DNA from: Ferruginivarius sediminum | GTDB taxonomy: Bacteria; Pseudomonadota; Alphaproteobacteria; Kiloniellales; Rhodovibrionaceae | Direction: 5' to 3' | Assembly: GCF_003344765.1 (NCBI RefSeq) | Contig: NZ_QPMH01000003.1 | Coordinates: forward strand, 124,001 to 188,000 | Length of the DNA stretch: 64,000 bases | Shown: positions 1 to 8,586 of the stretch, one piece after another | Position numbering within the stretch: position 1 is the stretch's first letter | How the letters are laid out: each line of letters begins with the position of its first letter | Translations under genes and position numbers: made by a program | Notes under the pieces: model-generated | What the model saw: the letters and a program-made list of their open reading frames with translations, nothing else | Told to the model about the DNA's origin: nothing | The model's database searches: none

Positions 1-291
1 CGCGACTACCACGCGCCCGGCGGGCTGGACGTACGCGTGGATAGCGGGCTCTACGGCGGCTATCGCATCCCGCCCTACTACGACAGCCTGGTGGCGAAGC
101 TGATCGTCCGCGGCCAGACGCGCAACGAATGCCTGATGCGCCTGCGCCGCGCGCTGGAGGAATTCGTCATTGAGGGCGTGGACACGACAATACCGCTGCA
201 CCAGCAGCTTATCGGCGAGCCCGACTTCATCAACGGCAACTATAACATCCACTGGCTGCAGCGCTACGTCGACGCCTTGAGCGCGGAGTGA
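1..291 (+). CDS. accC: Acetyl-CoA carboxylase biotin carboxylase subunit, C-terminal end (partial)
   Basis: This is the 3' end of a gene that begins before the window; frame 1 is open from base 1 to the TGA at 289-291, giving the last 96 residues. AccC carboxylates biotin on the carrier protein AccB using ATP and bicarbonate, the first step of cytoplasmic fatty-acid synthesis. The visible part is the biotin carboxylase C-terminal domain: [19 protein letters not shown] is followed by [14 protein letters not shown], both hallmark AccC segments, and ends with the usual [13 protein letters not shown] tail. In many alphaproteobacteria accB-accC is followed by aat, as here. Seen: the motifs and the stop. 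Known: the family role. Confidence 0.95.
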   Translation, partial: RDYHAPGGLDVRVDSGLYGGYRIPPYYDSLVAKLIVRGQTRNECLMRLRRALEEFVIEGVDTTIPLHQQLIGEPDFINGNYNIHWLQRYVDALSAE

Positions 292-370
292 CCCGCGCGA
301 CGACAGACACGCTCGCCACGCCCATGCCGCTGCGCTACATTTATTGTGGTTACTGAGCGGACGGGGCGCT

Positions 371-1021
371 ATGGAGCTTACGCCGGATCTTCTGCTGCGC
401 GCCTACGCCGTCGGCATTTTCCCGATGGCGGAGAGCCGGCGTGACCAGGAAATCCACTGGATCGACCCCGAGCTTCGGGGCGTGATTCCGCTCGACACCT
501 TCCACGTGCCGCGCCGCCTGCGCCGGCGGATCCGCCACGGCAGCTTCCACGTCACCGCCGATGCGGCTTTCGGCGAGGTGATCGCCGGTTGTGCCGAGCC
601 GACGTCCAACCGTCCAGACACTTGGATCAATCCGACCATCGAGCGGCTGTACAAGGAGCTGGCCGCCATGGGCTTCGCCCATTCGGTGGAATGCTGGCAG
701 GATTCGCGGCTGGTCGGCGGGCTCTATGGCGTGGCGCTCGGCGGGGCGTTTTTCGGCGAATCGATGTTCTCGCGGGTCAGCGACGCCAGCAAGGTGGCGT
801 TGGTGCATCTCGTCATGCGGCTGTGCAAGGGCGGATTCAAGCTGCTGGACACTCAGTTCACAACCCCGCACCTCAGCCAGTTCGGCGCCGTCGAGATCCG
901 CCGCGACCAGTACCGGCACCTGCTCTCGCAGGCGGTCCCGGCCGCGGCGGAATTCCCGAAGGAGTTGACGGACGAGGAGGTCGAGGCCTTCCTCGGCCAG
1001 GAGTCGCGTCAGACTCCCTAA
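371..1021 (+). CDS. aat: Leucyl/phenylalanyl-tRNA--protein transferase
   Basis: Aat transfers Leu or Phe from a charged tRNA to the N-terminus of proteins carrying N-terminal Arg or Lys, marking them for ClpAP degradation in the cytoplasm. The 216-residue product has the family start [20 protein letters not shown], the [12 protein letters not shown] segment, and the core motifs [16 protein letters not shown] and FFGESMFS, then LLDTQF near the end. ATG 371 is chosen because the conserved N-terminus begins there; an in-frame GTG at 344 would add nine residues unlike the family. It follows accC, a common alphaproteobacterial arrangement. Its stop overlaps the stop of the convergent DUF1127 gene. 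Confidence 0.96.
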   Translation: MELTPDLLLRAYAVGIFPMAESRRDQEIHWIDPELRGVIPLDTFHVPRRLRRRIRHGSFHVTADAAFGEVIAGCAEPTSNRPDTWINPTIERLYKELAAMGFAHSVECWQDSRLVGGLYGVALGGAFFGESMFSRVSDASKVALVHLVMRLCKGGFKLLDTQFTTPHLSQFGAVEIRRDQYRHLLSQAVPAAAEFPKELTDEEVEAFLGQESRQTP

Positions 1022-1299
1022 CGTTGGCCGGGGCACCAGAACTCCACCGGACCCAGCATCCCTTGGATGACTGTACTCACCTCGCCACGCCTCAGGCCGA
1101 TGTCGGACAGCGTCTCATCGCTCAGCCCGCGAAGCTCGCGCCGGGCCTGCCGCAGTGCTTTCGCGCGCTGGCGCTGAAGTGCCCGGCATTCCATGTAGTG
1201 GCCCAGGGCATGCAGCCATCCGGCAACCCGGCTGATCGGCTTGACGGCGGGCGTCTTGGGGAACGCGGTTTCGGTCGTGCATATCGTTGCAACCGTCAT
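1018..1299 (-). CDS. DUF1127 domain protein
   Basis: A 93-residue basic protein with a C-terminal DUF1127 (YjiS-like) motif, [20 protein letters not shown], which I recognise. Small DUF1127 proteins are frequent in alphaproteobacteria; some have been linked to RNA binding and to phosphate or carbon metabolism, but no role can be assigned here. The N-terminal 50 residues lack recognisable features, and the Arg/Gln-rich stretch before the motif is typical. It is divergent from the LysR-type gene and convergent with aat, overlapping it by a few bases. The start at 1299 is the first ATG of the open frame; a shorter form is possible. Confidence 0.8.
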   Translation of the reverse strand: MTVATICTTETAFPKTPAVKPISRVAGWLHALGHYMECRALQRQRAKALRQARRELRGLSDETLSDIGLRRGEVSTVIQGMLGPVEFWCPGQR

Positions 1300-1438
1300 G
1301 TCAGGCTCCCGTTTATCGTTAAGTTTCCTTTACGGCTCACCGCGCCGTAGACTTCGATTATCATCAAAATACGACCTTGACAGCAGGGTCACAAACGATG
1401 TTTTCTCAGGCTACCTTTTAGGAAAGCTAACGCATCTC

Positions 1439-2392
1439 ATGGCTCGACGCTTACCGCCTCTTAACGCACTGCGCGCATTTGAGGCCGCCGGGCGCAACCT
1501 TTCGTTCAGCAAGGCGGCGAACGAGCTGAACGTCACGCCGGCCGCCGTCAGCCATCAGATCAAGGGCCTGGAAGAGCATCTGGGCACGGCGCTGTTCCGG
1601 CGCGGGCCCCGCCGGCTGCTGTTGACCGACGCAGGGCAACGGTTGCTTCCAGGCGTGCGGCAGGCTTTCGCCGGGCTGGCGGAGGCGCTGGGCGAACTGG
1701 ACGAGGCGCGGGACGGCGATTTCCTGACGATCAGCGTGGTGCCGTCGCTGGCCTCGAAGTGGCTGCTGCCGCGCATGGACCGCTTCCGCCGCGCCCAGCC
1801 GGACATGGAGGTGCGCTTCGACGCCACCAGCCATGTCGTCGATTTCGCGCAGGAGACCGATGTCGACCTCGCCCTGCGCCACGGCACCGGCGACTATCCG
1901 GGGCTGGAGGTCGAGCGCCTGACAGGCGGCACGCTGTTGCCGGTATGCAGCCCGAAGCTGCTAGAAGGGCCGTATCCGCTGAAAACGCCGGACGACCTGC
2001 GCCACCACACGCTGCTGCACGTCCCGTGGGAGGCCTGCTGCCCCACCGACCCGGACTGGAGCGACTGGCTGAAGACGGCGGGCGTCACCGGCATCGATCC
2101 GGATCGGGGCTCGCGCTTTAACCACTCCAGCTACGCCGTCCAGGCCGCGGTGGAAGGACAGGGCGTGGCGCTGGCTGACGAGGTGCTGATTTCCGACGAC
2201 CTCGCCGCCGGGCGGCTGGTGTGCCCCTTCGGCACCGGGGCTTCGGGCGCAACGCCGTTCGCGTACTACTTGGTTTATCCACCCCAAAAGGCCAAATTGG
2301 AACGTGTGCGGGCCTTCCGCGACTGGCTGATGGACGAGATCCGCACCTACGAGGCCACATTGAAGAAGCAGGCAGAGGATACGGCTGCGTGA
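1439..2392 (+). CDS. LysR-family transcriptional regulator, GcvA-like
   Basis: A 317-residue LysR-type regulator. The N-terminal winged helix begins RRLPPLNALRAFEAAGRNLS and continues through AAVSHQIKGLEEHLG, which is the GcvA-subgroup pattern (RLPPLNALR...FEAA). The remainder is the periplasmic-binding-like effector domain (ISVVPSLASKWLLPR, VDLALRHGTGDYPGL). GcvA proteins control glycine cleavage genes, but GcvA-like paralogues regulate many targets, so the target is unknown. ATG 1439 is chosen because the family N-terminus starts there; the frame stays open upstream to 1241 without homology. The stop overlaps the GTG start of yciB, so the two are probably co-transcribed. It is divergent from the DUF1127 gene. 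Confidence 0.92.
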   Translation: MARRLPPLNALRAFEAAGRNLSFSKAANELNVTPAAVSHQIKGLEEHLGTALFRRGPRRLLLTDAGQRLLPGVRQAFAGLAEALGELDEARDGDFLTISVVPSLASKWLLPRMDRFRRAQPDMEVRFDATSHVVDFAQETDVDLALRHGTGDYPGLEVERLTGGTLLPVCSPKLLEGPYPLKTPDDLRHHTLLHVPWEACCPTDPDWSDWLKTAGVTGIDPDRGSRFNHSSYAVQAAVEGQGVALADEVLISDDLAAGRLVCPFGTGASGATPFAYYLVYPPQKAKLERVRAFRDWLMDEIRTYEATLKKQAEDTAA

Positions 2393-3006
2393 GCGAGCAA
2401 CCCCAGAACCCGGATAGACCCACCCCGAATGGACCCACCCCGAGTGGACCGGCATGGCTGCGGCCAGTCGTCGACTACGGGCCGCTGGCCGTGTTCTTCG
2501 CGGGCTATATGTGGAAGGACCTGTTCTTCGCCACCGCCGGGCTGATGGCGGCCACGGCCGTCGCGCTGCTGCTGTCACTGGTGCTCACGCGCCGGATTCC
2601 CAAGCTGCCATTGATCACGGCGGCCATCGTCGGCGTCTTCGGCGGCCTGACGCTGTGGCTGGACGATCCGACCTTCATCAAGATGAAACCCACTATCGTC
2701 CAGGCCATCTTCGCAGCGATCCTGGGTGGCGGGTTCCTTTTCGGCAAGCCGCTGCTCCGCCCGGTGCTGGGGATGGCCATGCCCTGGCAGCTCAGCGAGC
2801 GCGGCTGGCGCATGCTCACCGTGCGCTGGGCGGCGTTCTTCGCCGTAATGGCAGTTTTGAACGAGCTGGTCTGGCGCACCCAGCCGACCGACATCTGGGT
2901 CAGCTTCAAGGTCTTCGGCATCCTGGTGCTGACCATGGGTTTCGCCGTCGCCCAGGTCCCGCTCCTCACCCGCCACAAGACAGGCGAGGCCCCCGGCGAG
3001 GGGTAG
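2389..3006 (+). CDS. yciB: Inner-membrane septation/intracellular-division protein A (YciB/IspZ family)
   Basis: A 205-residue polytopic inner membrane protein of the YciB (IspZ, septation protein A) family, linked to cell envelope synthesis and division. After a Pro-rich N-terminal tail the family core follows: VVDYGPLAVFFAGYMWKDLF, then hydrophobic helices with RRIPKLPLITA, LTLWLDDPTFIKMKPTIVQA, the FGKPLLRPVLG segment and a terminal NELVWR...WVSFKVFG. GTG 2389 is the likely start: it overlaps the regulator's stop (GTGA) and gives a short tail. Near-identical stretches in the tail (PTPNGPTPSGP) reflect a small DNA duplication around 2410-2450. The overlap with the LysR gene suggests translational coupling. 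Confidence 0.93.
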   Translation: MSEQPQNPDRPTPNGPTPSGPAWLRPVVDYGPLAVFFAGYMWKDLFFATAGLMAATAVALLLSLVLTRRIPKLPLITAAIVGVFGGLTLWLDDPTFIKMKPTIVQAIFAAILGGGFLFGKPLLRPVLGMAMPWQLSERGWRMLTVRWAAFFAVMAVLNELVWRTQPTDIWVSFKVFGILVLTMGFAVAQVPLLTRHKTGEAPGEG

Positions 3007-3023
3007 CCGCCGGAGCCGGCCGC

Positions 3024-3431
3024 TCAGTTCGCGGCATCGTCCTTCGAGTCGCCGCCTTCGTCCCGCACCAGGCAGTCGATGACCCAGACGTCATAGACCG
3101 GGTGCTCCAGCGCGTTGAGCGCGGGGGAGGAGGAAAACATCCAGCCGGTAAAGACGCCGATGGCCTCGCGGTCGGGGCGGATATCGACGATTTCGAGGAA
3201 CGCCTTGCGCTCCGGCGGTTCTTCCGGCGGGGTCTTGTCGCAATGCCGGGCCGTGATCTCCAGCGAGCCGAAGCGTTGGCTGGCGCCGACCTCCACTTCG
3301 AACGTCGAGGTGCGCGCGGTGATCTTGTCGAGGCCCTGCATCACGACGACGTCGGCCTCCACCGCGGCCGCCGGGCCGGCCAGCGCCAGCCCCGCGCACA
3401 ATGCGGCCATCGCCGGCCAACCGCGCGCCAT
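3024..3431 (-). CDS. Secreted DUF2155 domain protein
   Basis: A 135-residue protein with a short signal peptide (residues 1 to about 23, MARGWPAMAALCAGLALAGP, Ala-rich cleavage region) followed by the DUF2155 domain: LDKITARTSTFEVEVG, FGSLEITARHC, and the signature GWMFSSSPALNALEHPVYDV, then WVIDC. Two Cys (in ARHCDK and VIDCL) could form a disulfide. DUF2155 proteins are periplasmic and of unknown function; in alphaproteobacteria they are commonly encoded near NDUFA12 and aat, as here. It overlaps the preceding 83-residue gene by TGATG and is the last gene of the leftward group. Confidence 0.92.
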   Translation of the reverse strand: MARGWPAMAALCAGLALAGPAAAVEADVVVMQGLDKITARTSTFEVEVGASQRFGSLEITARHCDKTPPEEPPERKAFLEIVDIRPDREAIGVFTGWMFSSSPALNALEHPVYDVWVIDCLVRDEGGDSKDDAAN

Positions 3432-3682
3432 CAGCCCTGCCCTCCGGCGCCGTTGCCGCCACGCTTGTAGGGATTGTTCAAGCCGTCGACGATGCCGTGC
3501 AGCACCTCGCGGACTTGTGTCTCGTCGCAGCCCATCAGAATGGCATCCTCCAGCGCGTCCTGCGCCATTTCGCGAATCTCGTCCAGATTCTCGTTCAGGA
3601 CTTTGATCTTTTCGCGGCAGGACACGGGCTGCCCATCGGGCTGCACCCAGGTCGGAAACTCCGGCTTGGTTTCGGCAGGCAT
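3431..3682 (-). CDS. Conserved small protein of unknown function
   Basis: An 83-residue soluble acidic protein that I cannot assign to a named family. It starts MPAETKPEFPTWVQPDGQPV, contains two Cys (VSCREK and LMGCDE) and has an amphipathic helical middle (KVLNENLDEIREMAQDALED), ending in a Gly-rich tail. Its stop overlaps the start of the DUF2155 gene (TGATG), so the two are almost certainly co-translated. Codon use and GC at third positions match the neighbours, which supports a real gene. No signal peptide or membrane segment is visible. Confidence 0.75.
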   Translation of the reverse strand: MPAETKPEFPTWVQPDGQPVSCREKIKVLNENLDEIREMAQDALEDAILMGCDETQVREVLHGIVDGLNNPYKRGGNGAGGQG

Positions 3683-3783
3683 GCGACTGATCCCTCCTTC
3701 CGGATCCGGCCTTCAGAGGTAATCGCTGCCGGCGCGGGACGCAACGCCATAGGGTGGGGGCGTCTTACTGCTATGACGGCCCT

Positions 3784-4563
3784 TCAATCCGCCAGCACCG
3801 CCTTGAAGCGCAGCCGCACGTAGTCGGCGCTCCACTGGCCGGATTCGTCGCGCTGATGGACCTGGAGCGCCGCGCGAACCTCGGCGATGAAGGCGTCACG
3901 CTGGTCCGGCGGGACGTGGCTGAGGAAGCTTTCGGCGAAGGTGGCGAGCCAGCCGGAGATGTCCGCCGGCAGCGGCGTTGGCCGCGGAAAGTGCTCCATC
4001 CGCTCGACGGTGAAGCCAACGGCTTGCAGCTTCTCGCGATAAGCGTCGGGCGCCGGGAAGTACCAGGGCCACGCCGCCGAAAAATCGAGGGCGCGCTGCG
4101 CCATCGCGCTGGCAACGGCGCCGACGATGCGCGCCACGTTGCCGGCCCCGCCCATTTCGGCGATAAATCGCCCGCCCGGCTTCAGCACCCGACGCACCTC
4201 GGCCAGGACGGCGTCGGGTTTTTGCATCCAATGCAGCGCCGCGTTGGAAAGCACGGCGTCGAAGGCATCGTCCTTGAACGGGAGCGCGTGGCCGTCGGCG
4301 GCGCAAACCGCGAGGCCGAGCCTGCGCGCGGCCGTCACCTGCTCGACGCTGAGGTCGCTGCCGGCCACGTCGGCGCCTGCATCCGCCAGCTCGGCCGTCA
4401 GCCGCCCGTCGCCGCACCCAAGGTCGAGGATGCATTCCCCGGCTTGCGGTTGCAGCAGCTCCAGCAGCGGCCGGCCCAGTTCGGCGACGAATCCGGCTTC
4501 GCGGCGATAGCGGTCGGGGTCCCAGTGCTGGCCGTGGCCGGCGCCCCCGCCGCCGGACGTCAT
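3784..4563 (-). CDS. Class I SAM-dependent methyltransferase, trans-aconitate methyltransferase-like
   Basis: A 259-residue Rossmann-fold methyltransferase. Motif I is ILDLGCGDGRLTAEL (about residues 45-59), followed by the acidic residue in GSDLSVEQV, motif IV DAVLSNAALHWM and post-motif VRRVLKPGGRFI. The order and the ALHWM segment resemble Tam-like (trans-aconitate methyltransferase) and small-molecule methyltransferases; the actual substrate cannot be told. The start overlaps the mlaD stop (ATGA), which places it in the leftward NDUFA12-mlaD group. An N-terminal Gly-rich stretch precedes QHWDPDRYRREAGFV. A role linked to complex I or lipid transport is only a guess from context. Confidence 0.88.
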   Translation of the reverse strand: MTSGGGGAGHGQHWDPDRYRREAGFVAELGRPLLELLQPQAGECILDLGCGDGRLTAELADAGADVAGSDLSVEQVTAARRLGLAVCAADGHALPFKDDAFDAVLSNAALHWMQKPDAVLAEVRRVLKPGGRFIAEMGGAGNVARIVGAVASAMAQRALDFSAAWPWYFPAPDAYREKLQAVGFTVERMEHFPRPTPLPADISGWLATFAESFLSHVPPDQRDAFIAEVRAALQVHQRDESGQWSADYVRLRFKAVLAD

Positions 4564-5051
4564 TGCGGGAACGCGCCGCCGCCGGCCTGTCCGCCGGAAT
4601 CCGCCGCGCCCTGGTCGCCGCTGAAGATCAGGCGGCCGACCATGTCGACGATGTTGATGGCGCCCTGGGTGTACTGGATGGTGCCGCCACTCTCGATCAT
4701 CTCTTCCATGCCGCCCGGCTCCAGCATGACGTAGTTGCCGCCCAGCAGCCCCTCCGGCACGATCCGGGCCGAGGTGTCCTGCGGCAGCTTGATCTGGTCG
4801 TCGATGGTCATGGTGACGTCGGCGAAATAGGTCTTCGAATCCAGCTTCTGCTCCACCACGCTGCCGATCTTGACACCGCTCATCCGCACGTCGGTGCCGG
4901 GCGAAAGACCGGCGGCGTTGTCGAAGCGGGCATGGACGCGATAGCCGCTGACGGTGGCCACGCCGGTCATCGAGAAGGCGAAGACGACGAACACTGCCGC
5001 GACCAGCAGAACGGCCGCACCCATGATCGTTTCGATCGCGTTCCGCCGCAT
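4560..5051 (-). CDS. mlaD: Phospholipid transport MCE-domain protein MlaD
   Basis: A 163-residue single-pass protein: an N-terminal membrane anchor (IETIMGAAVLLVAAVFVVFA, about residues 6-25) then one MCE domain (YRVHARFDNAAGLSPGTDVR, MSGVKIGSVVEQKLD, ARIVPEGLLGGNYVML). MlaD is the periplasmic substrate-binding part of the MlaFEDB transporter that keeps outer-membrane lipid asymmetry. The other Mla genes are not here; a lone mlaD between NDUFA12 and other genes is a layout known from alphaproteobacteria. It overlaps both neighbours (TGATG with NDUFA12, ATGA with the methyltransferase), so it is translationally coupled. The C-terminal 20 residues are Gly-rich and probably disordered. Confidence 0.93.
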   Translation of the reverse strand: MRRNAIETIMGAAVLLVAAVFVVFAFSMTGVATVSGYRVHARFDNAAGLSPGTDVRMSGVKIGSVVEQKLDSKTYFADVTMTIDDQIKLPQDTSARIVPEGLLGGNYVMLEPGGMEEMIESGGTIQYTQGAINIVDMVGRLIFSGDQGAADSGGQAGGGAFPQ

Positions 5052-5431
5052 CAGGAGGGCATCCAGGGCTCGTAATCGCCGGTGCCGCGCGCCCGCTTGC
5101 CGCCGCGAAGCGTGTGTCCGGGCGGGCGATAAGCCTCCGGCGTCATGGTGGGGTTCGGCTGGTGCGGCTTTTGCCAGGACTTCTTCTCGGGCACGCCGCC
5201 CTCGTTCGGGGGCGTTTCGATGGTATGGTGCAGCCAGGCGTGCCAGCGTGGCGGCACGCGGCTGGCCTCCGCATCGCCGTTGTAGACGACCCAGCGCTTC
5301 TCGCCACTGGCAAGGCTGCCGGGCGTGAAGCGGCTTTTCTTGTCGCGATAGTACTTGTGGCCGAACTCGTCCGTTCCGACCGGCTCGCCACGCAGGCGCG
5401 TATAGATCAACGTGCCGATGCTGTTTCTCAT
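5051..5431 (-). CDS. NADH:ubiquinone oxidoreductase subunit NDUFA12 family protein
   Basis: A 126-residue protein of the NDUFA12 (B17.2) family, an accessory subunit of respiratory complex I found in alphaproteobacteria and mitochondria. Family segments are GTLIYTRLRGEPVGTDEFGH, KYYRDKK, RRWVVYNG-like EKRWVVYNGDAEASRVPP, WHAWLHHTIETPP and the C-terminal GTGDYEPWMPS. ATG 5431 is chosen because homology begins at MRNSIGT and the product then has the usual bacterial length. Its stop overlaps the mlaD start. It is probably the first gene of the leftward group ending with DUF2155. Confidence 0.93.
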   Translation of the reverse strand: MRNSIGTLIYTRLRGEPVGTDEFGHKYYRDKKSRFTPGSLASGEKRWVVYNGDAEASRVPPRWHAWLHHTIETPPNEGGVPEKKSWQKPHQPNPTMTPEAYRPPGHTLRGGKRARGTGDYEPWMPS

Positions 5432-5564
5432 CCGGCGGGGACCTTCCGCGAATCCGTCAAACAAACGCACGCGGAACCACCCGCGCGCGGCGCGCCGACT
5501 ATGGCACCGCCGCGTCGCGGCGTCCAGACCCGCCGGGCTACCAGCTTCACGGTCCCGCGGCCGA

Positions 5565-6791
5565 TCACGCGGGCACCGGCTGCCGGGCATGCCTGGGCAG
5601 CACCAGGACCATGAAGCCGGCGCCCAGCGCGGCCCAGAACGACGCCATCCAGACAAGGCCGTAGTCCCCCGTCGCGTCGATCACATAGCCGCCGAAGTAG
5701 GCGCCCATCGCCCCGCCGATGGAATGCCCGGCCGCGATCAGCCCCATTGCAAGCCCCATCACGTGCACGCCCACGTGACTTGCCGTCAGGCTGGCCGTCA
5801 CCGGCACCGTGGCGTAGTCGACCGCGCCGAAGAATGCGGCGAACGCAAACAGATAGGTAATGTCCAGGCCCGCGATCTTACCCAGGAACAGGAAGCTTCC
5901 CGCGCGCAGGATATAGATGGCGGCGAGCAGCAGGGGCCGATTGACCCGGTCGGTCAGCCATCCGGCCGCGATCATGCCGGCAAGGTTGACGGCGGAGAGC
6001 ACGCCATAGGCGCTGGCGCTGGGAATCGGCGGAAACCCGCAGAGCGCAGCGAACGGCAGCAGGTGGGTCTCGATCACGCCGCTGGTCGTGAAACCGCAGA
6101 TCAGGAAGCTCCAGAACAGGATATGGAACGTCGGCTTGGACAGAACGAAGCGCAGGTCCCGCGCCAGCGAGGCGTTATCGCCGTCGGGGTGGCTGCGTTC
6201 GGCGTGTCCGGCCTGCGGGCGCGCCATGAACCACAGCACGAAGGGCACCATCGCGAGGCTGGCGACGGCGAGGCCACCGAAGCTCCACCGCCAGCTTGCC
6301 CAGGCAAGCAGCGCGGCGATCAGGGGCACGATCAGGAACTGGCCGGCGGTGGCGCCCGAGGTGGCGATGCCGGTGGCGAAGCCCAGCCGGCTGTCGAAGT
6401 TGCCGGCCACGGCTGTCGAGACGACGTGCGTGGCGACGATGCCGAAGCCGATCCCGCAAAGGCCCGCGAAAGCGAGGGCGAAAACGATCGGGTCGCTGTT
6501 GACCGCGACGATGGCGGCGCCGGCCGCGATCAGGATCAGCCCCAGGCTCAACGCGAATCGCGGCCCCAGCTTGTCGACCAGCCGGCCGGCGAAGGGCGCG
6601 GTGCACGCCATGACCACCAGCGCCCCGGCGCCGACACCCGATATGAAGCTGCTGGTCCAGCCCAGCTCCTGCTGCCAGACCGGCATGACGAGGCCGAGCG
6701 CCGCCCGCGTCGAAAACGCCAGCGCCAGCGCCATGAAACCGAAGACGACGATCAACCATTTCTGGACGAAAACCTCGGACTGACGGGGCAT
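5565..6791 (-). CDS. MFS transporter (unknown substrate)
   Basis: A 408-residue major facilitator protein with about 12 hydrophobic segments. The cytoplasmic loop 2-3 motif is visible as GRLVDKLGPRFAL, and the second-half equivalent as GWLTDRVNRPLLL. It begins at MPRQSEVFVQKWLIVVFGFM; upstream in-frame residues are unlike an MFS N-terminus, so ATG 6791 is preferred. A long loop (ARPQAGHAERSHPDGDNAS) separates the two six-helix halves. The divergent neighbour is a zinc alcohol dehydrogenase, with a palindrome between them, so uptake of the dehydrogenase substrate is a reasonable but unproven guess. Confidence 0.88.
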   Translation of the reverse strand: MPRQSEVFVQKWLIVVFGFMALALAFSTRAALGLVMPVWQQELGWTSSFISGVGAGALVVMACTAPFAGRLVDKLGPRFALSLGLILIAAGAAIVAVNSDPIVFALAFAGLCGIGFGIVATHVVSTAVAGNFDSRLGFATGIATSGATAGQFLIVPLIAALLAWASWRWSFGGLAVASLAMVPFVLWFMARPQAGHAERSHPDGDNASLARDLRFVLSKPTFHILFWSFLICGFTTSGVIETHLLPFAALCGFPPIPSASAYGVLSAVNLAGMIAAGWLTDRVNRPLLLAAIYILRAGSFLFLGKIAGLDITYLFAFAAFFGAVDYATVPVTASLTASHVGVHVMGLAMGLIAAGHSIGGAMGAYFGGYVIDATGDYGLVWMASFWAALGAGFMVLVLPRHARQPVPA

Positions 6792-6916
6792 CGTCGGGTC
6801 TCTCTCCCTTGGAGTCCTTGGAGTCGGCCACGTCGAGTCTTGGCCGATGGCGCCCGTCCCCGGCACGAGGAACGGCCTGGTGGAGCAGCACTTCAAACAT
6901 ACAATCTAGTCGTGTT

Positions 6917-6930
6917 ATTCGAATCCGAAT
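6917..6930. promoter_or_regulatory. Palindromic operator candidate in the MFS/dehydrogenase divergent region
   Basis: The sequence ATTCGAATCCGAAT is a perfect 5-bp inverted repeat (ATTCG/CGAAT) around AATC. It lies within the 341-base non-coding region 6792-7132 between the leftward MFS gene and the rightward dehydrogenase, close to an AT-rich stretch (ACACCATATAGTAC) that could hold a promoter. No regulator gene is adjacent. Nothing else in the 341 bases looks like a gene; a purine-rich GTAAGGGGACAAG is the likely ribosome site of the dehydrogenase. Confidence 0.3.
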
Positions 6931-7132
6931 TACACCATATAGTACGGGCGTGGAATATATCGGTATGGCGCTGAGGGCAAGCCATTTTGGCTACCCAGGC
7001 TTGCCGGGTTCCTTGCGGCTCCCGAATGAAGTGCCAGGCCGCCGGGGCCGTTGGCGACGTAAGCCTTTGCGCCGGCACGCTGCCGTCCGCTATGCATGAG
7101 ACAGGGATGATAGTCAGTAAGGGGACAAGCCC

Positions 7133-8266
7133 ATGGTACGTGCCGCCGTGATGCCCGAACCCATGGTGCCGGTCGAGATTCGCGAATTCGCCGAGCCGAC
7201 GCTTCAGGACAACGCCGTCTTGCTGGAGACCGTCTTCTCGGAAGTCTGCGGCACCGACGTGCACTTGCGTCACGGCCGGCTTGCCGGCGTGCCCTATCCG
7301 ATCATCCCCGGCCATGTCTCCGTCGGCCGGGTCGAGGCCGTCAACGGCGAGGTGCGCGATATCGACGGCAACGACGTGCGGCCCGGCTCCCTGGTGACGT
7401 TCCTCGACGTGCACGGAACCTGCCATCGCTGCTGGTACTGCCTCGTCGCCAAGGAAACGACGAAGTGCCCCGAGCGCCACGTCTACGGCATCACCCATTC
7501 GGCGACGGAGGGTCTGCTGGGCGGCTGGTCGGAGCGCATTTACCTGCAGCCCGACGTGCACATCCTCACCCTGCCGGACGGCCTCGACCCGCGCACCGTC
7601 ATCGCCGCGGGCTGCGCCCTGCCGACCGCGCTGCACGCGATAGAGCGGGCGGAAATCTCCATCGGCGACCGCGTCGTGGTCCAGGGCGCCGGCCCGGTCG
7701 GCATCAACGCGGCGATCCTGGCCCGGCTATCGGGTGCCGGCGAGGTCTTCATCGTCGATCCCGTCGAGACCCGCCTGGAGGGTGCCCGGCGACTCGGCGT
7801 CTCCGCCGGAGTCCGTATCGACCCCGAGGATCCGGGCAGGCACATCCGCGCGATCCGGGAGATGACCGGCCAGCGCGGCGCCGACGTCACCATCGAGGCC
7901 GCCGGGGTCCCCCAGGCCTTCAAGGAAGGCATCGCCATGACCCGCGACGGCGGCCGCTATGTCGTGGTCGGTCACTACACCGATACGGGCAGCGCCTCGG
8001 TCAATCCGCACACGGACATCAACAAGAAGCACCTTGAGATCCGGGGCACCTGGGGGTCCGACCTCAGCCACTTCTACAGGATGCTCGACGTGCTGAAGCG
8101 TCACGGGAACGACGTCGGCAACGGTCTGGGCTGGGACGAGATGATCGGCGGCGTCTACAGCCTGGGCGAGGTCAACATGGCCCTGGACGATGTCGAAAAT
8201 GGCCGCCTGATCAAGGCAATCATCTGCCCGAACGGCGACCGCCCGTCGATCGTGGGCTATCCGTAG
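7133..8266 (+). CDS. Zinc-dependent medium-chain alcohol dehydrogenase
   Basis: A 377-residue MDR-family dehydrogenase. The N-terminal GroES-like domain has the catalytic-zinc region SEVCGTDVHLRHG and IIPGHVSVGRVE (GHV replaces the usual GHE), and a structural zinc loop with spaced cysteines in GTCHRCWYCLVAKETTKCPE. The Rossmann domain has VVQGAGPVGINAAILAR as the nucleotide-binding turn, followed by FIVDPVETRLEGA, whose Asp after the second strand favours NAD over NADP. The substrate is unknown; polyol, threonine-type and phosphonate-pathway dehydrogenases share this layout. It stands alone on its strand, with the MFS gene divergent. The start is ATG 7133 behind AAGGGGAC. Confidence 0.9.
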   Translation: MVRAAVMPEPMVPVEIREFAEPTLQDNAVLLETVFSEVCGTDVHLRHGRLAGVPYPIIPGHVSVGRVEAVNGEVRDIDGNDVRPGSLVTFLDVHGTCHRCWYCLVAKETTKCPERHVYGITHSATEGLLGGWSERIYLQPDVHILTLPDGLDPRTVIAAGCALPTALHAIERAEISIGDRVVVQGAGPVGINAAILARLSGAGEVFIVDPVETRLEGARRLGVSAGVRIDPEDPGRHIRAIREMTGQRGADVTIEAAGVPQAFKEGIAMTRDGGRYVVVGHYTDTGSASVNPHTDINKKHLEIRGTWGSDLSHFYRMLDVLKRHGNDVGNGLGWDEMIGGVYSLGEVNMALDDVENGRLIKAIICPNGDRPSIVGYP

Positions 8267-8345
8267 CCGCGCGCTGGATGAATGCCGGACGGGCAAAGGT
8301 CACTTGACCCCACGTGCCCGTCCTGATTTAACACAACTCACATAT

Positions 8346-8549
8346 GCGAGGTGGTTTCCCGGCCGTCGGCATGCCGGCGTCGGGAAGGACTGAAACAGGG
8401 AACGCGGTGCGGCCGGAAACGGCCAATTCCGCGGCTGCCCCCGCAACTGTAAGCGGCAAGCCCGCGTTCGATATCGGCCACTGGGCAGGATGCCTGGGAA
8501 GGCCGAACGCAGGCGATAATCCGTAAGCCAGGAGACCTGCCACCTTCGC
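8346..8549 (+). ncRNA. Cobalamin (B12) riboswitch
   Basis: The class-defining B12 box AGCCAGGAGACCTGCC is at 8526-8541. Upstream are the expected conserved blocks: GAAACAGGGAACGCGGTG, the GGCTGCCCCCGCAACTGTAA block at 8432-8451, CCACTGGG, and CTGGGAAGGC before GCAGGCGATAATCCGTAAG. GGTGG (8350-8354) can pair with CCACC (8540-8544) to close P1. Known: such riboswitches repress B12 uptake and synthesis genes when adenosylcobalamin is bound. It lies 238 bases upstream of btuB on the same strand, so it very probably controls the whole btuB-tonB operon. Confidence 0.96.
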
Positions 8550-8586
8550 GTCACCTACCCGAGGGACGGGGTGTGCCGTCGGGGCG

